NCBI RefSeq assembly: GCF_000238355.1
Contig: NZ_AHCA01000005.1
Span: 1 to 64,000 of the forward strand
Direction of reading: 5' to 3'
DNA: 64,000 nt
Source of the DNA: Pseudoalteromonas haloplanktis ATCC 14393
GTDB lineage: Bacteria; Pseudomonadota; Gammaproteobacteria; Enterobacterales; Alteromonadaceae
A model generated the notes under the pieces. It saw only the letters and a program-made list of their open reading frames with translations. It was not told where the DNA came from and searched no databases. How positions within the stretch are numbered: the stretch's first letter is position 1; every line of letters starts with the position of its first letter. Shown here one piece after another: positions 56,268 to 64,000 of the stretch. Position numbers and translations under genes: made by a program.

Positions 56268-57560
56268 TTAAATTTTAATGCTCATGCCATCTGATAATGA
56301 ATAAAAATAAGCACGGGAGGCTGGAATTAAGCCAACGATAAAACCGGCCGCCATAATAGCGCCGATCAGCATCAGTTCATAGCTCGATAGCATAGCAATG
56401 GTGATAGTGATCCCTGCGTGGCTTTGTAAGTAGCCTGAAGCGAGGGCCATGAGTAAATAAAATAATCCGCAGCCCGCTAAGCAACCTAAAAATGTGGTCA
56501 ATAAGGATTCAATGCTGATCAAGGCGAATAGGTGCCAAGGTCTTGCACCCACTGAACGCAAAATTGCTAATTCACGACGGCGTTGATTGAGGTTCGCTAA
56601 TAGCGTAGTGAGCATGCCTAATAGGCTTACTAATACTACGACTATAGAAAACAGCAGTAAGATTTTTTCAACAATGGTGAGCATTTCCCACAATTCACGT
56701 AATGTGACACCGGGCATTATGGCGAGCAATGCTTCATCTTTAAACTGGTTGATATTACGGCGTACCTGGAGAGTATAAAGTGGTGAATCAAAACCAATTA
56801 AAAATGCGGTAATTTGTTTTGGGTTGCCAATCAAATCAGTAGGCTTTTCATGTTCATGTTCATGTTCATGTTCATGTTCATGTTCATGTTCATGTTCATG
56901 TTCATGTTCATGGCTGGTATGGTTTGTACTATGAATTTGTTCAATTGCAGCTAATGGGATATGCAGCGTTTTATCAACAGGGGTGCCGGTGGCATTTAAA
57001 ACGCCGACAACCGTAAAAGGGTTGTCATCATGATGATGAAAGCTCGTGTTACCCATGCCGTGGGAAATAATAATACTATCGCCAAGCGAGTAGCCTAAGC
57101 TCTTGGCGACTTGAGCGCCGAGCACAACTTCATTTAAATGCTGAAAAGGCCGCCCTTGGCTAAAACTAAGTGGCTGCTTTTTAGCAAATTTATAATGCTG
57201 GAAATAGTCTGCAGAAGTGCCCAGTACGGCTTGACCTTTATGGCTATCGCCAAGTGATAAGGGGATACTCCATTTTACGCCGCGTTGTTGTTTTATATAT
57301 TGATAACTTTGCCAACTAACCCCGTTATTAGCGTGACCAATGCGAAAAACTGACGACAGTAACAGCTGAATATCACCCGTTCGTGCACCAACAATGAGAT
57401 CAGTACCTGAAATGGTATTACTAAAACTGCTTTTGGCATCAACACGTACGCGTTCAATACTCAGTAATAGCATTACGCTGATAGCAATAGTCAACAAGGT
57501 CAGAAACACACTTGCACGGCGGTTGTATAGGCTGCTTATAGCAAGCTTTACTAGGACCAT
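56268..57560 (-). CDS. MacB/FtsX-type ABC permease with a (His-Glu)11 tract
   Basis: The 430-residue permease has a membrane helix at the N-terminus (about 17-35), a large extracytoplasmic domain (about 40-300) and three C-terminal helices (about 300-420), the MacB/LolC-like plan. In the extracytoplasmic domain (about residues 217-238) an uninterrupted HE dipeptide is repeated eleven times, probably binding zinc or another divalent metal. It is encoded by a perfect 6-bp microsatellite, so repeat changes keep the frame. It pairs with the ATPase upstream, whose stop abuts its start. Confidence 0.88.
   Translation of the reverse strand: MVLVKLAISSLYNRRASVFLTLLTIAISVMLLLSIERVRVDAKSSFSNTISGTDLIVGARTGDIQLLLSSVFRIGHANNGVSWQSYQYIKQQRGVKWSIPLSLGDSHKGQAVLGTSADYFQHYKFAKKQPLSFSQGRPFQHLNEVVLGAQVAKSLGYSLGDSIIISHGMGNTSFHHHDDNPFTVVGVLNATGTPVDKTLHIPLAAIEQIHSTNHTSHEHEHEHEHEHEHEHEHEHEHEKPTDLIGNPKQITAFLIGFDSPLYTLQVRRNINQFKDEALLAIMPGVTLRELWEMLTIVEKILLLFSIVVVLVSLLGMLTTLLANLNQRRRELAILRSVGARPWHLFALISIESLLTTFLGCLAGCGLFYLLMALASGYLQSHAGITITIAMLSSYELMLIGAIMAAGFIVGLIPASRAYFYSLSDGMSIKI
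56847..56912. repeat. In-frame hexamer microsatellite (TTCATG)11
   Basis: Eleven perfect copies of TTCATG (CATGAA on the coding strand) encode His-Glu repeats inside the permease. Both codons are used without synonymous variation, which shows expansion by slippage. Confidence 0.97.
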
Positions 57561-58249
57561 TAAACTTGCTCCTGTAACGCGATCAAATCAATATTACGAT
57601 TAAATAAGGGTTGTAAGCTGTCATCGTGACTGACAAAAACGAGGGTGCTGTTAGCGGCTTGAGCTTGTTCGAACAATAACTTAATGAATGCTTGACGGTT
57701 ATTGCTATCAAGTGCTGACGTTGGTTCATCAGCGATGATAAGCTCAGGGCTACCAATAAATGCCCGTGCGGCAGCGACACGTTGTTGTTGCCCGATACTT
57801 AAATTAGCAACATTTTGCTGGTGGAATTGCTCGTCCAAGCCAAGCGCATTCAATAGTCTGCTAGCTTCTTGATGCAGACTTGAGCTAGTTGTTAATGCTT
57901 TTTTTTGTCGCAGCTTTGAAAACTGACAACCTAAAGTCACATTCTCCAGCGGTGATAAGTAAGGCAGTAAATTAAAGTTTTGAAAAATATAGCCAATGTG
58001 ATCAGCACGAAAAGCATCACGCTTACTATTGCTTAGTTGGTTAAGCTCACAATCCAAAATTTTTAACGTCCCTGATGTTGGTTGATTTATCCCCGCTAGC
58101 AATGCTAGCAATGTGGATTTACCACAACCGCTTGGGCCATGTAAAAATACATGCTCACCTTTTATTACCTCCAACGATGCAATTGCTAGAGTGGGCTTAA
58201 TTTGGTGTTTTTGCCATTTAAAACTTAGCTGCTTTATATCAATCATCAT
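57560..58249 (-). CDS. ABC transporter ATP-binding protein (MacB/LolD-like)
   Basis: This 229-residue ATPase has Walker A GPSGCGKST (about 36-44), Q-loop YIFQNFNLLPYLSPLENV, signature LSIGQQQRVAAARAF, Walker B ELIIADEPTSALD and H-loop FVSHD. It drives the adjacent permease. It is first of three minus-strand genes (ATPase, permease, DUF3299). The promoter upstream is overlapped by a Zur-like palindrome, so zinc-responsive repression is expected. The set resembles ZrgB, ZrgC and ZrgD of Vibrio; the DUF2796 (ZrgA) partner is not next to it. Confidence 0.9.
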   Translation of the reverse strand: MMIDIKQLSFKWQKHQIKPTLAIASLEVIKGEHVFLHGPSGCGKSTLLALLAGINQPTSGTLKILDCELNQLSNSKRDAFRADHIGYIFQNFNLLPYLSPLENVTLGCQFSKLRQKKALTTSSSLHQEASRLLNALGLDEQFHQQNVANLSIGQQQRVAAARAFIGSPELIIADEPTSALDSNNRQAFIKLLFEQAQAANSTLVFVSHDDSLQPLFNRNIDLIALQEQV

Positions 58250-58272
58250 ACAGTTTACTGCTGGAATTTGAT

Positions 58273-58307
58273 GTTATCTTATAACGTTAATAACAAAATA
58301 CCAACTA
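58273..58307 (-). promoter_or_regulatory. Promoter of the ABC operon with an overlapping Zur-like box
   Basis: On the minus strand TTGGTA and TAAGAT are exactly 17 bp apart. The 13-bp palindrome GTTAT-N3-ATAAC (58273-58285) covers the -10 element and agrees with the gammaproteobacterial Zur core GTTATANTATAAC at 11 of 13 positions. The start codon of the ATPase gene is 24 bp downstream. Binding would block RNA polymerase. The zur gene is in the same window. Confidence 0.7.
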
Positions 58308-58430
58308 ATCTGCGTTAAATCACATTGTGCTTTAATTGTGATTTTCCCCGGTCTCGATTATTATTAGCAGCTTATAACCCCAATCCCATACTAGTGCCTG
58401 TAATAGGCTCGCCATAGATCCGGAGATAGC

Positions 58431-59537
58431 ATGACTAGCTATAAAGTTTTAGATGTAAACGATGACTTACCAATACGCACTAAGGGCCCTGTTCATAGTG
58501 GTAAAGTTCGGTCAGTTTATTGGCTAACAGACGAAGATAGTGCGCGTTTGATTAACGAAAAAGGTTATCAAGTACCTAAAGGTACTGAGCTGGCTATTAT
58601 GGTTATTTCTGATCGTATCTCTGCATTTGATTGCATTTGGCAAGGTGAAAATGGCCTAAATGGTGTGCCAGGTAAGGGGATTGCATTAAACACTGTTGCA
58701 TCGCACTGGTTTAAGCTATTTGATCAAGCGGGTCTTGCAGGAAATCATATTGTTGATATTCCACATCCATATGTTTGGATTGTTCGTAAAGCCAGTACAG
58801 TAAAAGTAGAAGCCATTGCTCGCCAGTATATTACCGGCAGTATGTGGCGTGATTACAGCAAAGGTGTTCGTCATTTTTGTGGTTTAGAATTACCAGAAGG
58901 CTTAACCGCGAATCAGAAGTTGGATGATGTTTTAATTACGCCATCAACGAAAGGTATTATTACAGGCGTTGCAGATATTCCTGCCGTGGATGATGTAAAT
59001 ATCACGCGTGACAATATCACTAATAATTTGAGTGTTTTTAATTTTAAGTCTAAAGATGATGTTGCAAAATACGAAGAGCTGCTTGTTGAAGGTTTTACTT
59101 TAATTAGTGCTGAGTTGGCTAAATTGGATCAAATTTTTGTAGATACAAAGTTTGAGTTTGGTTATGTAGAAGATATTGATGGTACAGATAAGCTGATCTA
59201 TATCGACGAAGTAGGCACACCTGACTCATCACGCATTTGGGATGGTGCAGCTTACCGTGATGGTAAAATTGTTGAGAATTCAAAAGAAGGTTTCCGTCAG
59301 TTATTAATTAGCAATGTACCTGATAGTGATGTATTACTAAATAAAGACCGTATGCCTGAGCGAGAACAGCTTGCTAAAGATTATATTTTGCCAGAATCAG
59401 TAATGTTATCGGTGTCAGAAACTTATGTTGGTATTGCTAGTAAGATAGTTGGCTATGATATCGCCATTCCAACAGATCCACGTACTGAGGTTATTACTAT
59501 TTTAGATCAGCAATATGGCTTGATCACCAAGCTTTAA
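58431..59537 (+). CDS. purC: Phosphoribosylaminoimidazole-succinocarboxamide synthase
   Basis: This is the 368-residue long form of SAICAR synthase, as in Vibrio and Alteromonadales rather than the 237-residue E. coli form. Motifs: [11 protein letters not shown] (ATP loop), [29 protein letters not shown], and [14 protein letters not shown] (catalytic and metal residues). It makes SAICAR in purine synthesis. Monocistronic, with a CCGGAGATAGC site before the ATG. A weak hairpin AAAAGCC/GGGCTTTT lies about 30-70 bp after the stop. Confidence 0.96.
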   Translation: MTSYKVLDVNDDLPIRTKGPVHSGKVRSVYWLTDEDSARLINEKGYQVPKGTELAIMVISDRISAFDCIWQGENGLNGVPGKGIALNTVASHWFKLFDQAGLAGNHIVDIPHPYVWIVRKASTVKVEAIARQYITGSMWRDYSKGVRHFCGLELPEGLTANQKLDDVLITPSTKGIITGVADIPAVDDVNITRDNITNNLSVFNFKSKDDVAKYEELLVEGFTLISAELAKLDQIFVDTKFEFGYVEDIDGTDKLIYIDEVGTPDSSRIWDGAAYRDGKIVENSKEGFRQLLISNVPDSDVLLNKDRMPEREQLAKDYILPESVMLSVSETYVGIASKIVGYDIAIPTDPRTEVITILDQQYGLITKL

Positions 59538-59626
59538 TCATGAGTTTTTTATTTGCTAATGTTTAAAAGCCTTAAGTTTTACTCTTATTTAGTGTAACTG
59601 GGCTTTTATTCTTGCATTTCGGGTCA

Positions 59627-59662
59627 GTCTCTAATTAACTTAACCTAAGATTAATTAGAGAC
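59627..59662. promoter_or_regulatory. 12-bp inverted repeat upstream of the cupredoxin operon
   Basis: GTCTCTAATTAA and TTAATTAGAGAC, perfect arms 12 bases apart, lie about 41 bp before the first gene of the operon. There is no T run after it, so it is more likely an operator or a leader hairpin than a terminator. Confidence 0.5.
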
Positions 59663-59702
59663 ACTCATAGGTTAGTGCTTACGCGCTACCGAGGATGACT
59701 AA

Positions 59703-60362
59703 ATGAAACTGCAAAAAATGGCAAGCAAAAGCATAGTGACTCTTTTTACAGTGGCGCTCTCATACGCAGCCTGTGCGCAGAATGTTGCACTTAATATTGT
59801 TGATCAACATGGCTTGCCACTTAAAAATACAGTTGTCGAACTGGTTGGTGAAGATACTAGTAAATCATCATCGCAGTTACCCGTACTTATCATGGATCAA
59901 GTCGACAAGCAGTTTTCACCCTCATTGTTAATTGCTCAGCAGGGACAACAGGTTAATTTTCCGAATAGCGATAATATTCGTCATCATGTGTATTCTTTCT
60001 CTCCTGCAAAACCATTTCAGTTGAAACTTTATTCAGGGCAGCCTGAAAGCCCAATTACATTTGAGAATCAAGGGGTCGTGGTGCTTGGCTGTAATATCCA
60101 TGATTCTATGTTAGGGTATATTTATGTCGCTAAAAGTTCTCATGTATATCAAAGTGATGAGCATGGAAATGTGCAGCTAAATGGCTTAACACTGCCCGTT
60201 CAGCTTAGTCTGTGGCACTCACTGCAAAAAAACGCTCTAGAAGAAAAACAATCTTTAACGTTAACTGTAAATTCACCTAATCGTGTCCAAGTTACATTGC
60301 AAACAATAGAGCCTAAGCCACGTAATACGTTTGGTAGTAAGTTTAAGGGCGGGAATGACTAA
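59703..60362 (+). CDS. Secreted cupredoxin-like protein (methylamine utilisation/plastocyanin-like)
   Basis: This 219-residue protein has a signal peptide (about 1-25, ending AACAQ). The first part is a carboxypeptidase-regulatory-like strand set (VALNIVDQHGLPLKNTVVEL). A blue-copper fold follows with likely ligands His (NIRHHVYSF), Cys and His (GCNIHDSM) and Met of the same CNIHDSM loop, the standard type-1 copper pattern. It probably binds copper in the periplasm. It is the first gene of a four-gene operon and its stop overlaps the next gene by 8 bp. Confidence 0.87.
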   Translation: MKLQKMASKSIVTLFTVALSYAACAQNVALNIVDQHGLPLKNTVVELVGEDTSKSSSQLPVLIMDQVDKQFSPSLLIAQQGQQVNFPNSDNIRHHVYSFSPAKPFQLKLYSGQPESPITFENQGVVVLGCNIHDSMLGYIYVAKSSHVYQSDEHGNVQLNGLTLPVQLSLWHSLQKNALEEKQSLTLTVNSPNRVQVTLQTIEPKPRNTFGSKFKGGND

Positions 60363-62667
60363 CAGCTTAAAAAATCGCATTACTATTTTATGTGTAGGCC
60401 TTGTACTATTGACGACTATGGTCAGCTTATTGAGTTTTTGGTGGTCGACGAGTCAATTTAATGAGAAAAAGGTCACACAAGATATTAACGTGGCCGAAAA
60501 TGTCTATAAGCAGTATCTGACCTCAAAAGAAAGTTTACTACTTACCGCTGCTAAAGTATTAACTGCTGACTTTGGTTTTAAACAAGCGGTTGCGACTCGA
60601 GATGCCAATACTATAAGTAGTGTATTGTATAATCATAGCCAACGTATCAATGCTGACTTGATGTTGTTATTAGACCTATCAGGGAAGTTAGTATCAACTA
60701 ACCGACAGCAAGATTTTGATAGTAATTTACAAGAACTGATGAATGAGTTGCTCAATAATACCGAGCAATCAAGCTTTGTTGTGCTAAATAAAGAACTATA
60801 CCAGGTTATTTTATTACCGATCAAAGCACCTCGCACCGTGGCTTATAGCCTTGTTGGGTTTAAAATTGATGACGAGGTTGCTGTTGAATTAAAAAACCTA
60901 ACCGGCATGGATGTAAGCTTTATTGCTAAAAGTGATGACTTAGTAAAAAGTTCGTTATTAGAACGGCCAACGCCCTTTATTCCAACTGAATATTTTCATA
61001 ATAAAACCACACAACGAATTTTTGGTGAACAACTCGTTTATAGCAATCGTGACGTACATTTACCCTCACTCAATAACCACCCTGTGAATGTGTTACTAAG
61101 TGCTGATTTAACGCAAAGTTACAGTGAGTTTGAGCGGCTGTTTTACACGTTAGTTATTTTAGCCACGATAACCATTTTTATTGGTGTGATTACCAGTAGC
61201 TTATTAGCAAAAAACTTAACCATGCCACTATCACAATTGGCTAGCTTAGCGCGGCAATTTGCGCGTGGTAATTACAATGTTGAGCTAATGAGTAAAAAAC
61301 AAAGCAATGAAATATCAACCTTGATCGATGCTTTTAAAAATATGGGTAATGATATTCAAGAACGTGAACAGCAAATTAGCTTTGCAGCAAAACATGACTC
61401 CTTAACAGGTTTTTATAATCGTTCAGCGATGTTAGAAGTATTGAATGAGACCCTTAACCAAAATCAAGAATATACTTTAGTCGCAATTGATATTCGTGGT
61501 CTCAGGCACATTAACGATAAGCTCGGTGCACGTATTGGTGATGATTGTTTAAAAGCCGTAGCATCACGGATTGCTGAGTTTTCAGATGACTTAGGTGGTT
61601 TACATGCCCGCATTGGAGGCGATGAGTTTTTAACTGCATTTGCGAGCAATACTGGCAGCAACCTTAAAAGTGGCATAATTGGTTTAATGGCGCAGTTGCA
61701 AGCATGTTACACGATTCAAAAGTTGAAAATTAATTTACGTTTCAGTGCAGGGGTTGTGCAATATCCCTCTCAGGGTTTGCAAGCCGATGATTTAATGCGC
61801 CGGGTGTTGATTGCTGTTGATAGTGCCGCTAGTGCGCATGAAAATATCCATTATTACCAGCAAGGTGAAGATGAAGAGCACCTTGAAAGGCTGAGAATGA
61901 TCGATGAGCTCAAACAGGCTATTAATGACGACGATGGTCAATTATTTATGACTTATCAACCCAAATTACATATCGCCACTCAAAAAATAGATAAAGTTGA
62001 GTCACTCATTCGTTGGCAACGTAAAGATGGTAGTTGGGTGTCTCCAGAGTTATTTATTGATTTAGCAGAACAATCAGGGTTAATTGTTGAGTTAACAGGC
62101 TGGGTTGTTAAAACAGTAGTTGCACAAGTGGGGCTTTGGCAACAGCAAGGTATTTATATGCAAGCAGCTATTAATGTTTCAGCCCAAGATATAGCTTACC
62201 CAGGATTTCATGCAAATTTAATACGTACGTTAAAACAGTTTTCGGTGGCTCCAGCGCTTATTACTATCGAATTAACCGAGCGCGATATGATCGAAAATGA
62301 AGAAAAAGGTATTCATGCACTGGAAAACCTTAAAGCTATTGGCGTAAAAATTTCGTTGGATGATTATGGCGTAGGGCAAACTTCCTTAGGTCGTTTAAAA
62401 ATGCTTCCTATTGATGAGCTGAAACTTGATAAGTGTTTTATTTTAAAGCTAGATCAATCAGAAAAAGATCAATTCATTGTGGAATCCACCATCACCTTAG
62501 GTCATCAACTTGGATTTTCTGTGGTTGCAGAGGGAGTCGAAACCTTAGCTTCGCTTGAATTGTTACAAAGAATGCAGTGTGATCATGTGCAAGGTTATTA
62601 CTTAAGTCGGCCGCTCAAAGCGGAGGTGTTTGAACAATGGTTGGAGCAATATAATGAACAAGCTTAA
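60355..62667 (+). CDS. Membrane-bound GGDEF-EAL protein with periplasmic sensor and HAMP
   Basis: The product has about 770 residues: TM1 (about 8-30), a periplasmic Cache-like sensor (about 30-255), TM2 (about 258-281), HAMP (about 281-330), GGDEF (about 340-495) and EAL (about 515-765). The GGDEF site is intact (RIGGDEF), with no RxxD inhibitory site just upstream. The EAL motif is ESLIRW and the later motif DDYGVGQ, but other metal ligands remain (NVSAQ, ELTERD, AEGVET), so phosphodiesterase activity is possible but uncertain. The sensor faces the copper protein of the previous gene. Confidence 0.92.
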   Translation: MTNSLKNRITILCVGLVLLTTMVSLLSFWWSTSQFNEKKVTQDINVAENVYKQYLTSKESLLLTAAKVLTADFGFKQAVATRDANTISSVLYNHSQRINADLMLLLDLSGKLVSTNRQQDFDSNLQELMNELLNNTEQSSFVVLNKELYQVILLPIKAPRTVAYSLVGFKIDDEVAVELKNLTGMDVSFIAKSDDLVKSSLLERPTPFIPTEYFHNKTTQRIFGEQLVYSNRDVHLPSLNNHPVNVLLSADLTQSYSEFERLFYTLVILATITIFIGVITSSLLAKNLTMPLSQLASLARQFARGNYNVELMSKKQSNEISTLIDAFKNMGNDIQEREQQISFAAKHDSLTGFYNRSAMLEVLNETLNQNQEYTLVAIDIRGLRHINDKLGARIGDDCLKAVASRIAEFSDDLGGLHARIGGDEFLTAFASNTGSNLKSGIIGLMAQLQACYTIQKLKINLRFSAGVVQYPSQGLQADDLMRRVLIAVDSAASAHENIHYYQQGEDEEHLERLRMIDELKQAINDDDGQLFMTYQPKLHIATQKIDKVESLIRWQRKDGSWVSPELFIDLAEQSGLIVELTGWVVKTVVAQVGLWQQQGIYMQAAINVSAQDIAYPGFHANLIRTLKQFSVAPALITIELTERDMIENEEKGIHALENLKAIGVKISLDDYGVGQTSLGRLKMLPIDELKLDKCFILKLDQSEKDQFIVESTITLGHQLGFSVVAEGVETLASLELLQRMQCDHVQGYYLSRPLKAEVFEQWLEQYNEQA

Positions 62668-63487
62668 GTTATTATTTGTTACCGTTATAACATTATCCGT
62701 TTTTGATTCTTTTGCATCACAGGGTAAGTTGTTAGCAACCCCCGGGGTATCGCAAGTAGAAGGAAGTGGCGGTGGGGGGATCGTCCCCTGGGCGCAACTT
62801 GCAGGGTATGCCAGCGAAGATGAATTTGCCATCAATGGCTTTTGTAGCCGTGCAGATGTGACAGATTACACTCTAGATGTATGTGGTACACAAATTAATT
62901 TATTTAATCGTGTTGAGCTTAGTTATGCACAGCAAAATTTTGCTGTGCCAGCACTTGATACTGAAATAGAACAAGCAATTACAGGTGTCAAAGTTAGGCT
63001 CTATGGCGATATTGTCTACAGTGATTGGCCACAGCTAACACTCGGTGCGCAGCATAAGTCTCTTGACGATGGCACTGTTGCGACACTCGTAGGCGCAAAA
63101 GAGACTTCGGGCACTGATATTTATCTTGCGGCGAGTAAGTTACATTTAGGTGCTATCGCGGGTTATAACTGGTTCTGGAATATAACTACACGCTATAGTG
63201 AAGCAAATCAGCTAGGGTTACTTGGCTATGGTGGAGCCAATGGCGGCGAAAAATTATTATTTGAAGGCAGCACTGCTATTTTCTTAAGCCGAGAAATTGC
63301 TATTGGTGTTGAATATCGACAAAAATCAAATAATCTAGGGCTCGGCGAGCAAGATTGGCACGATCTGTTTGTAGCGTGGATGCCTAATAAATATGTTAGC
63401 GTTACCGCAGCATACCTTGATTTAGGGAGTATTGCGGGAGCTGCTGAGCAAACGGGCTGGTATTTATCGGTAACAGGGTATTGGTAA
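62654..63487 (+). CDS. DUF3034 family outer-membrane barrel-like protein
   Basis: This protein of about 277 residues has a signal peptide (about 1-21) followed by the DUF3034 start LLATPGVSQVEGSGGGGIVPWAQLAGYA. Many amphipathic strands follow, ending in an aromatic residue (SVTGYW), which fits an outer-membrane beta-barrel. The function is unknown. The start overlaps the GGDEF-EAL gene by 14 bp and the stop overlaps the haemoglobin gene by 1 bp. Confidence 0.88.
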   Translation: MNKLKLLFVTVITLSVFDSFASQGKLLATPGVSQVEGSGGGGIVPWAQLAGYASEDEFAINGFCSRADVTDYTLDVCGTQINLFNRVELSYAQQNFAVPALDTEIEQAITGVKVRLYGDIVYSDWPQLTLGAQHKSLDDGTVATLVGAKETSGTDIYLAASKLHLGAIAGYNWFWNITTRYSEANQLGLLGYGGANGGEKLLFEGSTAIFLSREIAIGVEYRQKSNNLGLGEQDWHDLFVAWMPNKYVSVTAAYLDLGSIAGAAEQTGWYLSVTGYW

Positions 63488-63906
63488 TGCTTAAACTTAT
63501 TCCGGTAATAGTTTTTACAATGATACTCAGTGCTTGCTCAAATATAAGCAACTTAACTTTGTACCAACAACTCGATGGCCAAGCAGGCCTAGAAAGGTTA
63601 GTTGATAGCTTTATTAATCAAATTGGTAATGATGAGCAGGTTTTTCACTATTTTGAGCATGCCAATATTAGCCATTTTCGTGCAGGCTTCCTTAACCACC
63701 TATGCGTGTTAACGGATGGCCCTTGTAAATACACGCGCGATAGTATGGTGGAGATCCACACCGGCATGCACATCACTGAAGCGGACTTCAATCATGTTGT
63801 CGATTTACTTATTAATGCCATGAATGAACAAAATATTGATCACACAGTACAAAATAAAATACTTGCGAGAATGGCACCACTAAGATCGCAGATAATTAAG
63901 ATTTAG
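63487..63906 (+). CDS. Lipoprotein group 1 truncated haemoglobin
   Basis: This 139-residue protein has an unusual lipoprotein signal (lipobox LSAC, Cys17) before a truncated globin fold. Family landmarks are LYQQLDGQAGLERLVDSF (helix A/B start), FEHANISHFRAGFLNHLCVLTDGP and the haem-ligand His in MVEIHTGMHITEADFNHVVDLL. Globins bind O2, NO or CO; export as a lipoprotein implies a sensing or detoxifying role at the membrane. The start overlaps the DUF3034 stop by one base. It converges on a minus-strand gene, overlapping it by 11 bp. Confidence 0.88.
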   Translation: MLKLIPVIVFTMILSACSNISNLTLYQQLDGQAGLERLVDSFINQIGNDEQVFHYFEHANISHFRAGFLNHLCVLTDGPCKYTRDSMVEIHTGMHITEADFNHVVDLLINAMNEQNIDHTVQNKILARMAPLRSQIIKI

Positions 63907-64000
63907 CATGCAGAAGCCTCAAAGCTGCATTACTTATTTCCGTTGGATGAATTTCGTTAATGATGTCAGGCTCAAGTAGCTGATTGCCATTTGCAACTAA
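63896..64000 (-). CDS. C-terminal end of an unidentified minus-strand gene (partial)
   Basis: An open minus-strand frame enters from the right edge and ends at a TAA, giving 34 residues that finish EIHPTEISNAALRLLHAKS. It has no stop and looks helical and soluble. It overlaps the haemoglobin stop by 11 bp. The family cannot be named from this piece. Confidence 0.5.
   Translation of the reverse strand, partial: LVANGNQLLEPDIINEIHPTEISNAALRLLHAKS

Overview
The window is a chromosomal segment of a marine gammaproteobacterium of the order Alteromonadales, most likely Pseudoalteromonas. The reasons are AT-rich coding sequence, a TonB2-type energy system with TtpC, DUF3450 and TPR partners, the long form of PurC, a fused ThiD-ThiE, DUF3034/DUF2333/TIGR04219 proteins, and a dfp-radC-rpmB-rpmG-mutM neighbourhood. 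No plasmid, phage or transposase gene is visible. Most of it is core genome with small accessory patches in the gaps.

Layout. 1-186: heptamer array and terminator. 187-5100 (minus): TonB2 operon, divergent from a siderophore-type TonB-dependent receptor with a PiuC-like hydroxylase (5436-8392). A promoter overlapped by a Fur-like box lies between them. 8432-13464: galE, two small unknown proteins, and the EF-P module epmB / efp-epmA. 13551-16687: a second TonB-dependent receptor, a thioesterase and a META lipoprotein. 16749-23397: TPP riboswitch and thiamine operon thiC-thiO-thiS-thiG-thiDE-thiF. 23450-26058: rsgA-psd and orn. 26066-27073: a tRNA-Gly(GCC) locus with two intact tRNAs, a 5' tRNA fragment, four tandem units built on the tRNA 3' half, and an 18-copy heptamer array. 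27074-28484: yjbQ, cheX-like, zur. 28934-35767: lipoprotein, dusA, psp operon with a sigma-54 promoter, PCuAC copper chaperone, envelope proteins. 36009-38204: REC-DUF3369-GGDEF-EAL regulator. 38309-43323: YgiQ and an S9 peptidase. 43481-43765: a decayed four-helix-bundle (IVS-type) gene. 43808-49948: slmA, coaBC, radC, rpmB-rpmG, ppaC, mutM. 50005-55731: RND tripartite pump. 55757-58249: Zur-type zinc-linked ABC/DUF3299 operon. 58431-59537: purC. 59703-63906: four-gene operon of cupredoxin-like protein, GGDEF/EAL protein, DUF3034 protein and lipoprotein truncated haemoglobin. A minus-strand gene runs off the right edge.

How the parts connect. Iron: the TonB2 complex energises outer-membrane receptors such as the one beside it. 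Zinc: the zur regulator is encoded at 28 kb, and a Zur-like palindrome overlaps the promoter of the ABC operon at 58 kb, whose permease carries an (HE)11 tract. Thiamine: a TPP riboswitch controls the operon, and yjbQ, a family reported to have weak thiamine-phosphate synthase activity, lies about 4 kb away. Translation: EF-P and both of its modification enzymes are adjacent, and L28, L33, DusA and RsgA are also present.

The least ordinary content is non-coding. A family of 7-bp tandem arrays (CGAAACT, CTAGAAC, GAACCTT, GATAGCT and degenerate relatives) sits in at least seven gaps, often with an inverted partner. The tRNA-Gly locus has been expanded into 77-bp tRNA-derived hairpin units that read as tandem terminators on the minus strand. 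The best candidate for an undescribed protein system is the 59.7-63.9 kb operon. All identifications rest on reading motifs by eye; no database search was run.
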